From Antedon mediterranea (Eukaryota; Echinodermata; Crinoidea; Comatulida; Antedonidae), in contig NC_092678.1 in assembly GCF_964355755.1 (NCBI RefSeq), forward strand, positions 16,836,922 to 16,900,921: a DNA stretch of 64,000 nucleotides. Direction: 5' to 3'. The position numbers and the translations under genes were made by a program. Below, piece after piece: positions 1 to 10,748 of this stretch (positions are counted from its first letter, which is position 1; every line of letters starts with the position of its first letter). Below the pieces are notes generated by a model that was given only the letters and a program-made list of their open reading frames with translations, was not told the DNA's origin and did not search any database.

Positions 1-1435
1 ACAATTATGAATAAAACAGAAAATGCTGATGTTATAATTCTTTAGAGTTTATGATCTATAAATTCATTACATTTTTGTCGTTGCATACTACACCATAAAT
101 GCACTTTTGGCGTTCCGTACATGATATACCACTAGGCTAATAAGTGTTGTTATCGCTTTCAGGGTGGCATCATCATTTTTGTTTAAATGTAAAATGTCGA
201 TAGGAACTTCTTGTATTTACGGCATTCAACTTGACAAAGGCCTATAGATCAATAATATAGTAAGTTTCGTGGCAGATTTGGAGCAGGTATGATACATATT
301 TAATATAAATATGGTCTAAAAAAAGTGAGTTCATAGAAAGATTCAGCAAAACCTTGTGTATGTTTATAATTTATATTATTTTTATTGTATAGCGGTGTTT
401 TAATGTTAATACTCTATTGGGATATAATAATTAATAATGTAAACATTAATAATATTTATTCGGTCGCCAATGAAAAATAACAAGGAGTGAGAATGCAAAA
501 GCCCAAACAAATGCTGCACTCAATCCATACAAAACAAACAGTTCACATAAAACCTTATATGCCATATTATGCTAATGATCGTTTCAATATAGACGTACTC
601 AGTGATCATTGTTCCTGTTGTTTTGAATGCCTTTGGTCAAAGGTTATAGCTTTTAATGAGCTAATGGTAAGACAAATAACATGTATTTTGCTAGTGCCAT
701 TTACTATCCTCCCTCCCTCTGCAGCTGCTGGTGCGAATGAATAATTGGAACATTTCCCAATTCTCGGTGATATTGATGACTTGAATTCTAATGATATTTG
801 TCTTAAACTGGGTATTACGCAATTGTTTAACTTCGCAACCAGATCTAAAGCAACTTTGGATAACACTGCTATCAATTATCAGATCTTTATTGTGAACCTA
901 AACGCATGGTACCTAGGGGACGCACTGACCATGTGTCCATAATTCTAGAATCGCGTTATACTTTGAAACAAGCGACTCACGAGGCGTAACGCAGAGGCCT
1001 GAGGCTCCTTGTTTTGGAACCCTAAGTGTCCCTTCTTGGGCGTGTTTAGCCCTTTCGACATATTTTAAAGTCTTTTTTCCTCTGGGCACTGCTCAGATCC
1101 GGGGCCCCTGTGTTTAGCCAGTGAATGCTCATAGCCCTTGCGCAACTGCTCACTATACCATAATCTATAGACCTTTGAAAGTTATCGTCGGTTAATAGCT
1201 TTCGCCCGTGGATTTTGAATGAATTTTGGATATACGATATGAGATTTTTTTAAAGTTCGTTCCACGGCTCAATGGCGTAAACTGAAGAACTCTGCTAAAA
1301 ATGTATACTGAAAGCGAAGGAAGCTTTTTACCGAAACTCTATAAAAGATCTACGAGCGAACAATCTATCGAAATGGAAAGTAAAACTAGAGTATAATAAT
1401 ATTATGTAATCTTAGATATCGACCTTCCTCTTCTA
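1..1435. other. Intergenic sequence without a recognised gene
   Basis: I see no exon or RNA gene that I can support here. Open frames of 65-89 codons exist around 487-942 on both strands, but they overlap each other, match nothing I recognise and have no convincing splice context. The stretch at 960-1190 is less AT-rich than its surroundings and may be an old repeat fragment. Confidence 0.5.
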
Positions 1436-1823
1436 TTCAATAATAATAATAATAATAATAATATGAATTTTTAATGCGCCAATTCCAGCAGAATTGATCA
1501 AAAGCGGTCAGCACCAGTTGTGTCTCGGTCACCCTGGACTCCTGCCTATGTATTAAACATCTAAATCAATCTAGGTGGCATGGTAAAGGATAAAAAAGGG
1601 ATTAATATGCTTTCAAGTATGTCTTTAGAAGCCTCTTAAAAAGAGCCACTGACTGTGCATCTTTAATGCAGTTTGGAAAAGAATTCCAAAGCATAGGAGC
1701 TGCATGCACGGTCACCATATGATATGGTATACTTTCTATTCTATTAATATGAGACTTCTCAATGGTGACCACATTGAACAACAATAGGTAACCACTGGAG
1801 AGTTTTGTATAGGCCAAGTTCAA
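1436..1823 (-). mobile_element. 5'-truncated non-LTR retrotransposon remnant (end of reverse transcriptase ORF)
   Basis: A 73-codon - strand frame ends at 1602. It contains the block APMLWNSFPNCIKDAQ followed by FKRLLKTYL, the pattern typical of the C-terminal end of reverse transcriptase ORFs in CR1/L2/Jockey-like non-LTR elements: a WNSLP-type motif, then an FKxxLKTYL motif just before the stop. On the same strand, about 140 bp past the stop, lies an (ATT)n run (1440-1463), which fits the simple-repeat tail of such an element. The catalytic part is absent, so this is a dead fragment. The family is inferred from motif shape only. Confidence 0.55.
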
Positions 1824-2439
1824 CAGGACATATGTTACTACATTTTAAAATGAAACCAAGCAATCTGCTTGTTTTGTCTAAACGTATTTTTGTCTCACTC
1901 TACTGTACACTTCAACACATTAATTAGGAAGATGCTAGTTGATTCTGAGAAAAGGTTGTGTTGTTGGTTTTGTTTTTTGTTTGTTTAATTTTTTTTATTT
2001 TCTTGTATTAATTTAGGGGATATTTTTTGATTTGCTTTTCTGTCATTTATGATGACTCTTTTTGATCAAGGTCTATTTTAGATTATCATGGTCTTCTTTT
2101 CTTATTTTCATTTTAAATATCAAACCAAATTCCAAGTGATATAATGTGGACTTGACATGACGTGGCAAATATAATTGTAGGCCTACTTTAGCTGCTGCTT
2201 AGCTGAAAATCAGCCAGACATCTGCGGAATAATAATTACTTTGTAAATGACCAGAACAGTTAAACGACTGTACCACCTTATCGGCAAATGATCTTATTCA
2301 TGACTATACAGTGCATCTTAAATGTGTGCCTGCTTTGCATGAATGTGGGCGTTTGTAATTTTTTAATTTTCAGTAGTTGGTGCTCATAGTCTTTTTTTTC
2401 CTTTTCTTTTAAACATTTATACCTCAGGTTCAAACAAGC

Positions 2440-3240
2440 ATTCATATGAAGTTTCACATCTAACCATTCAATAACATCTAATAAATAAATAAATACCCGT
2501 TAACATTATAAACACATACATAAATATCTTACAAGTTCCCTTTATTCCCTCAATTATCTCTAGAGATGGCCTTTACCCCCTTCCTAATACTCAAAACCCA
2601 ATTAAATACCATAAACAAATAAATGAATACAACAATAAATAAATAATTACTTCTATTCCAAATACACTCTACCCTAATTCCGCTATACTTGCATCATCGT
2701 TACACTTTACAATATTATTCAATTAATTTCATCCTATAAATCTCGAATTACCCTCTTAAATTACTATCCCCATTCCCTATGATCCAATTAATACAACACT
2801 TTCTCTATCTCGTCTTATATACTTCGATTATAAATCATTCATCTTCTAATATATTTTAGTCACTAATTTTATCAATTTGTCTTATTTATGTTCGTTTCTT
2901 TTTCACATAATTATATAATACTCGTTAATTCATAATTCAGTATCTATTCAATATTTATAATAACAAAACTTTGTTTCACACTATTTCTTAAATTCGTACC
3001 TTATTCTATTCTTTTTCACACATATAATATTCGTTATTTCATAATTCATCTATCTATTCCATATATATAATTACAATAAGTTGTTTCACAATATTTCTTA
3101 AATTCATATACTATTTTATTGTTTTCCACACATATAATATTTGTTATTTCATAATTCATCTATCTATTCCATATATATATATAATTACAATAAGTTTACA
3201 CGTTGATAATGCCATGTAAGTTCCAATCAGGGGGCTATTT
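2440..3240. repeat. G-poor, strand-asymmetric AT-rich tract with about three tandem ~110-bp units
   Basis: The + strand is nearly free of G. By hand count 2581-2880 holds about 10 G and 69 C. The second half contains roughly three diverged tandem units (about 2898-3010, 3012-3120 and 3122-3195), each starting with a T-run plus CACA and containing ATTCATAATTCA-like and TTTCTTAAATTC-like segments. No coding frame is evident. It may be an old satellite or a retroelement untranslated region; the origin is not known to me. Confidence 0.6.
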
Positions 3241-3480
3241 CACACACCAGTAGCCGTTGTATATAACATTCCACGCATTATTTCTGTAACGTCTTTCTTT
3301 AATGTCTCCAATTCAATGGTCTGTCGTACTAGTAGTAAGTTTTTCCTTTCCGTCTCGTTCAATTCCAATATCGTTACTATTCTGTACTCACAAGTGTTCT
3401 GGTTGCCAGAGTCCTTTAGTTATACATTCAATTAGTCAATCCGTTCTTCAATGTAGCCTACCACTCAATTAACAGTCGTA

Positions 3481-3745
3481 AAAAGAGACCTCAGATTAGA
3501 AATTATGTCGCGTGCTCAAGTTTGAGTTAGTGTTTACCGACCGACCAACCGACCGACCAACCAACTGTCATAGTGAGCTGTAGAGTAGAGTAAAAATACT
3601 AGAGTGGATGGTGCAATTTGCTTTAAAGGAGAAGGTGTTAGATGAAAAAGGAACTATTATAGATTAATAAGAGGAGAAAACCAAGGACTGGAAAGAGAAA
3701 GCCCTACATGGAGATTATTTATGATATTATTAAAGAAAGGTTGTA
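3481..3745 (+). repeat. CCGA-microsatellite element and possible retroelement tail
   Basis: A run of imperfect CCGA/CCAA units around 3535-3568 is followed by CATAGTGAGCTGTAGAG, the same junction as at 4150-4197 and nearly that at 49462-49498. Downstream, 3675-3747 can be read as a short basic peptide ending at a TAA, resembling the lysine/arginine-rich end of some retroelement ORFs, but this is too short to assign. Confidence 0.45.
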
Positions 3746-4260
3746 AAACAGAAATCGGGAAAAGAGTGCAAGGTTTAACGCAAAAATCTGTGCAATTATG
3801 GCAATTTTTTAAACGCTTAAAATTGCTTGAAACCTATTCTAATTTCGTCAAAAATAAGTTTTGACAATTTTATGCGCGCGTACGCATGCGTTATATGCGC
3901 TGCGCACGTAAATGTATTGCCATTATGATGAAATATGACCTGAAATTTATGAGTACCAAATTTTTGGTGATTCATGCTTGTGAAGATATGATTACAAACG
4001 TGATTTCGTTAAATCGTGCGTAGACCACGTAATTTGTTATTGCGCACCGTGAAAACATTACCACATCGATTCCTGGCCATAAGGAATATACTGTAAAAAA
4101 TTGACTTGCTAGATGAAACTGATATCAAGACAAGGCCATATAAAGTTAGTGTTTACCGACCGACCGACCGACCGACCGACATAGTGAGCTGTAGAGTCAC
4201 GTTGCACGCGACTAAAATTACGTTGCATTATTTCACTGCGCGTTTTGTGTGTAAGTGTAA
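3743..4260 (+). repeat. Dispersed repeat, family with alternating GCGCGCGTACGCATGCG core, copy 1
   Basis: About 450 bp that recur at 49050-49498 and, shortened, at 53249-53480, all in the same orientation. Shared landmarks in order are an ATCGGG/ATCGAG start, the block TTAAACGCTTAAAATTG, an alternating purine-pyrimidine core at about 3875-3905, GATTCCTGGCCATAAGGAAT, GATATCAAGA, and a terminal CCGA tandem run followed by CATAGTGAGCTGTA. No protein motif is seen, so it looks non-autonomous. Confidence 0.7.
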
Positions 4261-5468
4261 GTGTATAGAGTGGTTATCTATAGAAAAGCGTATAGTATTT
4301 AAGATAATGGTACAGGTTTACCAATCTATAAGCGCGGTGAAATATATTATCTGTATATCAAAGAGAGTCTCATTATGTTTGAGCCATGTAGATCTTAGGT
4401 CATCCACTGATGTTACCATGGCTATATGTTCCACAAGTCCAGCTCTGGAATGACTTTTAATTAAATTTAATATTTGTCAGACATCAATACTCAATTCTTA
4501 AACAAAAATTAAAATTAAATCTCTGAGTTTAATTACCTGGATGGCCTGGTAACGTCTGTAAAGGACCTGAATTGCATTTTGTGTTGGTATTTTTCTGTTT
4601 GTTTTTGTTTGGTGTGAACAATTTTGCTAGTGTCAAATCGCTATGTCTATAGCGATTAATAAACAAATTAAGAAAAGAAAACTGTTCGTCCAATGGATGG
4701 ATCAATCGTTTTGAATCCAATTTTAAAAGAAGATATAAATCGATTACAAAGTATTCAAAATCACTATTTGAATCTATGTTCTTCTACAAAATAATTTTAT
4801 AGATACCGAATATTTTAGTATCATTCATACTGAACAATAAGGGTCACATTAATAATTATGTTTTGATACAAAGAGTTGACTTTTTCTCATAGATTCTCTC
4901 ATGTTGCTGACCGTTTAAAAATTAGTTAATAAGAAATTCTTTTTTTTTTCTTTTGTGGTTAACCACCACCTTTATCACATTCAATGTTTCATAAACAACA
5001 ATTACAGAATTTCTTATCTTTATCCTTTTTAATATTAAAATAATTTAATATTTTGGACTATACGTAGTACCACTTAAAACAATATTTTGTTAACAAATTC
5101 CAATATTTATTAATATTGCATTTTTAAGTGGTTTATGTCAGTTTCTGCTTTTGACGGAATTGTTTTTCTTTCGTAAGTCATTGATTGAAACCGAAGTGTT
5201 TAAGGTTATGTCATTGTGGAGAAAAACTATCGAAAACCTCTTTCAAAACAGCAGCTGACATAAACTCCTTCCTAATTTCCTAAATGTTTTTATTTTTTTA
5301 AGCTGTAATGTAATAGGTCTATATTAATTTGAAAAAGGAACTAAGAACTAGTATCTAAATTCTACATGAAACAAATCAGATTAAAACTTCTCATCAATTA
5401 AAATATGACAATTAACGTTAGATAACGGGTTGGAATTTCTTCGAAACTAAAGTAATGATTATCAAGAG
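4261..5468. other. AT-rich intergenic sequence
   Basis: No gene or repeat that I can name. Frames at 4106-4453 (+) and 4529-4720 (-) have no recognisable motif; the first begins inside the preceding repeat. Confidence 0.5.
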
Positions 5469-6050
5469 GTAGCAATCGTATCTGTAGCTAATTACTACTG
5501 TAGGATCCAAAAACTTACTAATGAGAAAGATCTATTTGTATTTAAGATTAATAAGCCCTGTTTATTTGTTGAGACTCAACATTTTTATTGGGTTATCTCC
5601 ATAATGTATCACGAGTGAATAATGTTTACAGTTGTTCTAGTGTAATAAAAATCATAAAACTGTCAATAAACGCCACATTTTGAACTTTGACATATAGCGA
5701 GCACGAACATTTTTTTGGCTTAAAGCACATTTTTCATATCTCAGATATGGTCGTAGTTGGTATCAAAATACTCAGAAGGTCGATATTTCTATGATACTGA
5801 GCAAACAATCTTTACCTACCCAAGTAAATACAGAATATAAAAAAGACATTGTGGAATTACCTATTATAGAATTACATAGAATTAAAATTACAATCAAGAG
5901 CAAGAAATCTTATCTGTAGCTAATTACTGTAGGATTCAAAAACTTACTAATGAGAAAGATCTGTTTGTATTCAAAGATCAATAATCACTGTTTATGTGTT
6001 CAGACTTAACATTTTTATTAATCTACCGCCATAATGTATCACATGAGATA
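5469..6050 (+). repeat. Direct duplication of about 150 bp, spaced by about 430 bp
   Basis: Segments at about 5469-5625 and 5895-6050 align along their length. Both carry ATCTGTAGCTAATTACT, AACTTACTAATGAGAAAGAT and a CATAATGTATCAC block in the same order, with scattered substitutions and small indels. No coding content is evident. Confidence 0.7.
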
Positions 6051-6120
6051 GATTAAACAGAACAAATAAAAAAAAACACATTATCTTGCATTCCAAAAAT
6101 GATAACAGTAGGCCCTATAG

Positions 6121-6960
6121 TTTATGTATATGTATACATTTACGTAAGGGCAACATTCGGTAAATCGCGCGTTACTTCTACACACTTAAAACTAAAGGTG
6201 CAATAAAGGGTGCAAACCTATTAAAGGGTGCTAATTTGCTCCTTTTTTCTCATAAAATGGTGCAGAATTCATAAAATGTTTATTTTTGTACCTTTTATAT
6301 CGAAAAAGTATAAAAAGGTGCAGAACTGCACCGCAAAGACCCAAGTAGGCCATGGTGACTGTGTGACAAATTAAGACCTATTAGATTAATGAACGCTTCT
6401 TGATATATTTAACTTTAAAAACTGATAAAGTACATTCTTTAAAAACGTAAGAAAGTACAAAGTAACAAAAAATGCGATGTTCCATATGGACATGGTGATG
6501 TCATATCACTACCTTATTTGAATGTTTACTCAATGTAATAAAATTGGTTCGTACTTTCGGTACTAATGTTAACCATCTGATGTTAACCCTGTTTACTAAT
6601 TAAATTGAGTTAGATAATTAGTTATTGACAATTAAACACGAATTTAACTTCAACGATTTGCACCAAATATGGGAGTTTTTTGGTCGTGGTATACACTTTC
6701 TCATAAATGACTTTCTCACACAATAATACGATATAAAATATTAATTATCTATCTCCTTCTACGACAATTGTTTTTAATAGCTGAAAACTAGTTAAATAGC
6801 TCGAGTACAGCATTATAATATTGAAGAAAAACCAGCTTTCTTTTATCAAACAGATTTAATATTATTTGGCGATGAATGAAACATTCCAATCTCTCAGTCT
6901 TCATAATTGGTATAATAATGTATTTGAGAATCATCTGTGGGAACAACCTAGCACATCTAG
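6121..6960 (+). mobile_element. Degenerate Helitron-like non-autonomous element, copy A
   Basis: Shares with the element at 35961-37440 a left end containing TTTACGTAAGGGCAA, a middle block beginning GGTTCGTACTTTCGGTACT, a block with GCTCGAGTACAGCAT, and a right end with CATCTGTGGG followed by CTAG and a T flank. The 3' hairpin is eroded here. An A-rich insertion carrying AAGGTGC-type repeats sits near 6190-6340. A partial copy of the 'CTACACTATCAAA' element family lies at about 6466-6526. No Rep/helicase ORF is present. Confidence 0.5.
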
Positions 6961-7459
6961 TTTAAAAATGTTCAGGGTGACCTTAATTTAAGTTGAATAA
7001 GAAACTTTAAATTAGTACTTGTGTAACTTCAGTGATAATAGTTTTCTATCTGTTTTTGTTTTTGTCAGTCTCCGGGAGGTAAATGTATTTATCTTCTAAA
7101 TGGCAATGGTAATAACCTATACCTTCCCTGCAATTTATTAAAATATGACAACTTACTTTAGATAATCTGTGTGAAATGTTTATGAAGCTTTGGAAATCTA
7201 CAATCAACAAATTTGTTGCTACCATATTCGGGTCAAAATATTTGAGAGTTGTATTTGTCTGAGGCTTTTTAAGTTAATTTGTTCCGAATACATTTTTGAT
7301 AGTGTTATCACGGTAATAGTATCATTATATATTATCAAATGCAAAACACATTTAAACAAACAATGTGTTTATCTTACAATTCCAAAGTGTTAAACTGCCA
7401 AAAGAAAAATATTTACTTCTACTAAAAGTAAATTTACTTCTATTGTTCACAGTTTTTTC
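6961..7459. other. AT-rich intergenic sequence
   Basis: No recognisable gene or repeat. A 67-codon frame at 7190-7393 has no motif I can name. Confidence 0.5.
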
Positions 7460-7640
7460 ATTTTTAGTTCACTATGTCGGTCTGTCGGTCTGTCGGTCTG
7501 TCTGTCGGCCCGGTATCACTATGCGTTTTATCGATTTTCTGTACTTTTTGAACTTTTTTGATGTACATTACTTTTTGAAAGTTCATTTTTTTCTGAGAGC
7601 ACGCGACTTATGGCTCTTGGCCTTGTTAAAGTTTAGAATC
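7460..7640 (-). repeat. CGGT-microsatellite element (inverse orientation of the CCGA family)
   Basis: CACTATGTCGGTC followed by tandem TCGG/TCTG units, then CGGTATCACTATGCGTTTTA and, about 90 bp later, GCACGCGACTTATGGCT. The same order occurs at 61366-61445 with the middle deleted. Reverse-complemented, its first part matches the CCGA elements at 3535 and 4150, so the family is present in both orientations. Confidence 0.65.
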
Positions 7641-8630
7641 AAACTTAACAATTTAATTAATGAGGATTTTTTCCACTAATTCCCGACCTTTTAAATTGAA
7701 TTATGCAAGTGTAACAATCCAATATAAAAATAGGGCTAAAAACAATGTATTTCATTTCAGTGCTAATTGTTACCTTCTCTATTTATGATTTTTGTTCTTG
7801 TTGACCAAAGGTCATTTATTCAACATCCATTTCAATATCAACATAGAACGAATATGTGGCAATTAATTTGGCGCGAAATTAATTTGGCGCGAAATTATTT
7901 CAATATCATTACTTAAATTCGTTTATGTATGTTTTCTATATTTTATTTAAAACCCTTTTAAAGCATTAATAATAATAATAATTATACAAATAATCAATCA
8001 CATAATATTTACTAAAATTAATTATTATTATTATTTCTGATTAGTTTACTTTTTTTTACCAAACAAACGTTTTTAACTTTTAATTATCTTAATACTAAAA
8101 CATATTCCACAGAGAATGGTTTAGAATTGTTTTAATGTATATGTTTGAGTTACAATCAAAGAAGTTCGTTTCATTATAATGTTGTATTCACATACATTTT
8201 CTTCATATTTCCAAACTTCATCTTCCACATGTATTCAAACATTTAATGTTGATTCTTTTTATCAGTATTCGATAAAATACTGAAATTTTTTTGTTTTTTA
8301 TTATTAATGATGCACTGGTATTATCGAGTATTTTAGATAACTAAAACTAACCCAGAGCTTGGTAGATTTTTTACTCCAACAAAACATGTAGAACTATTAG
8401 TACACGATGAAATGTGATTTTTTACATAAATCATTGATTTGCTCCTTTTGTAATAAAACCTTTTAAAAAAGTAATTTTTCAATTAAAATATTGGGAACGA
8501 AATTTATATAAACACAAACAAAGGCTCTTTCGCTAAATACTTTCAAAAGAGTTATTTCTTCTTAATTGTTTAAGCCTATTTGTTGTAGTGAGTTTTATCA
8601 TTTTGGGCCTTTCTGTTTTAAGTTATATAA
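7641..8630. other. AT-rich intergenic sequence
   Basis: No gene seen. A short direct repeat of TTAATTTGGCGCGAAA lies at about 7863-7895, and TAA/TTA-rich simple sequence at 7965-8035. Confidence 0.5.
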
Positions 8631-10075
8631 TTACTAGCAATTATACCCGCCCCAGGGCGGGTTTCAAAATTAGTTTACAGCCTTCTCAACACCCGACGCC
8701 AGTATCTGTCTATACTCACCAACATCGACCCCTCAACAACACCCCATACTCTTTCTTAAAAACAAAATCTTCCCAGTGATGGACAAATTCAATTCAACCT
8801 AAGCTTCGAATTGAGAGGAGTATTCATAACTACGATGGGTCTAATAATGGTTGTAGTACGTTGTAAATTGTGTAAATGAATAGGTGTCATATTGGCTGAT
8901 AATTAAAATTTGTAATTTAGATACTGCGGGCACCCAGCCTTCTTTCTCCTTTCACCACCCCAGCCACCATCAACAAACCTTAACTCCTCCCCTGGACAGT
9001 TCAAATTTAGTAACTTTTCCTAGTACAATCCAATCATATAGGCTACTTCATAACGCTAGTATTTTCGCTCCTCCTCCCTCTACAAAAAACACACGCCAGA
9101 TACACTGGGTGATCTGTTGAAGCCGGTTCCAGTACAATTTATATTATTATCACTCCCAACCCATAATCCCTCAGTGGCAGTTTTCAAATGTAGTTTAAAA
9201 CATTCCAAATACAGTTTCGGTCATGGTGATAGGCCTAGATGTACATCCCCACCCCAAACTCCCATCCGCTTCCCAGGGATGATTAAATACTTTAAAAGTT
9301 TCCAACCACAATTCTGGTGTAAGCAAAATCCCCACTCTCTCCTGAAACCAAACTCCCAAACCCTATCTCCCAACCCCACTCTCCCACAATGTACGTTTTT
9401 TTCCTTGGAGGATTGGTGATGTAGTTGAACACAGTAACAGTAAACAACATGTGTATGTTCACACAGGTATGGATGTCTGTAATGAGGCAATCCAAGAGAC
9501 CAACAAATAGCTGGATATGGTTAAAGTACTTTGCTAAATGTGTAATTGAATAGGTGTCATATTGTTTAATGAATGAAATATGTATAGCTATATCTATATT
9601 TCCCCAAACGCCTTGCTGAGGATAATTCAAATACTGTAAAACTTTTGTAGTATAATTTTACAATTCGATAGCCTACAACCCCGAGCCCTAGCAAAAATGA
9701 CATCACAAACCACCACACAACCACCCCCCCCCCCCCACCCATTCCACAAAAACCCCAGGAGTCGGGGGAATTTTTTTAAATGTAGTTTAAAACCTTCCGG
9801 GTACAATTGCCATCATTTTGATACCCCATACGTATGGTTACGTGCAGACACAGACATTTTTATAACGAACAAACATCGAAAGTGGGGGTTTTGACCACAT
9901 TTTGGTCCCTAACTTGGATCCTAGGTGGCGGATGATGTTGAAATATAGCTTAGAACATTCCCGGTACAATTGCGGTCATTTTGATACCCCATATGTAAGA
10001 TTATGTGCAGTAACAAAATTTTGTATAACGAACAAACAGACAAACAGACAAACTCTCTCACTATAGATACTAACT
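8631..10075 (+). repeat. Dispersed repeat region with internally repeated modules
   Basis: Starts near an ACTAGCAATTATACCCGC segment with a small C/G hairpin, and ends in tandem ACAAACAGACAAAC units (10030-10052). Inside, a module containing TGTAGTTTAAAAC, CATTCC and TTTTGATACCCCATA recurs at about 9190, 9780 and 9945. Several proline/serine-rich frames reflect C-rich composition, not a known protein. This layout resembles old retroelement tails, but the family is not identified. Confidence 0.5.
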
Positions 10076-10578
10076 CTTAACTCTTTTACAGTAATCCCTT
10101 AATATAAATACATTTCTTCTTCGTTTAATGTATAATTTGTCATCACTGATAGTTGTGATACTGTAATTGTTTTTCTTTTATACATCACATTTTGTTGGGA
10201 ACGAGCCTCCATTTTAAAATAAAGATGTTATTATTATTAATATTATTAATATTATTATTAGAATAGGCGCATGTCAATATTTTTTCAATTATTATAATAC
10301 ATTTGATTTATAGAGGGGGTTTTCTAAAGGAGAACAGAATACAGTAGTATCAGATCAGATGTATATTTTTAGATCAAAAGAATGTATAGCGGTGTTATTC
10401 TTCCTGTTAACGCTTTGTCTGGAACTGTTTACTTTATTTATCGACAAAATCACATTTACCGGTCCATAGTTTAAACATGGAAATTGGTTAATTGACTCAC
10501 GTGCCTTAAAAAAAATGAGTTGGTATTTGAATTGACGTTGATGGTGATTTGGTGTTTCTAAACAATGAAAAGTAGCCG
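10076..10578. other. Sequence upstream of MAT copy 1 promoter
   Basis: Contains a TTA-rich microsatellite at about 10225-10262. No exon is recognised. Confidence 0.5.
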
Positions 10579-10663
10579 GCCAATCACGGTGGTTTTAACA
10601 ATGTTTACATAGGCAATGAGCTATGAAAAAGGTGTGGCCACCAGCATGATAATTGTATATAAA
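10579..10663 (+). promoter_or_regulatory. MAT copy 1 promoter: CCAAT box, shared blocks and TATA box
   Basis: GCCAATCACGGT (10579-10590), TTTACATAGG (10604-10613), GTGGCCAC (10634-10641) and TATATAAA (10656-10663) occur in this order upstream of exon 1. The same four blocks in the same order lie upstream of MAT copy 2, within otherwise diverged DNA, which supports function. The TATA box lies 93 bp before the ATG, so transcription should begin near 10685-10695. Confidence 0.75.
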
Positions 10664-10748
10664 CCTAAATTTCTCAGTACTTTCTTCACACTTTTTTACT
10701 TGTAAACCCGATTAAACAAATTGTCAAGAGTAGGTCTACCGTAGAACA

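Noticed and set aside
606-875. 89-codon - strand frame with an alanine-rich FAPAAAEGG segment
   Set aside because: No recognisable domain, overlaps a + strand frame of similar length, and lacks supporting exons nearby.
8588-9894. Several proline/serine-rich frames
   Set aside because: They come from C-rich repeat DNA, have no conserved start or splice context and match no family that I know.
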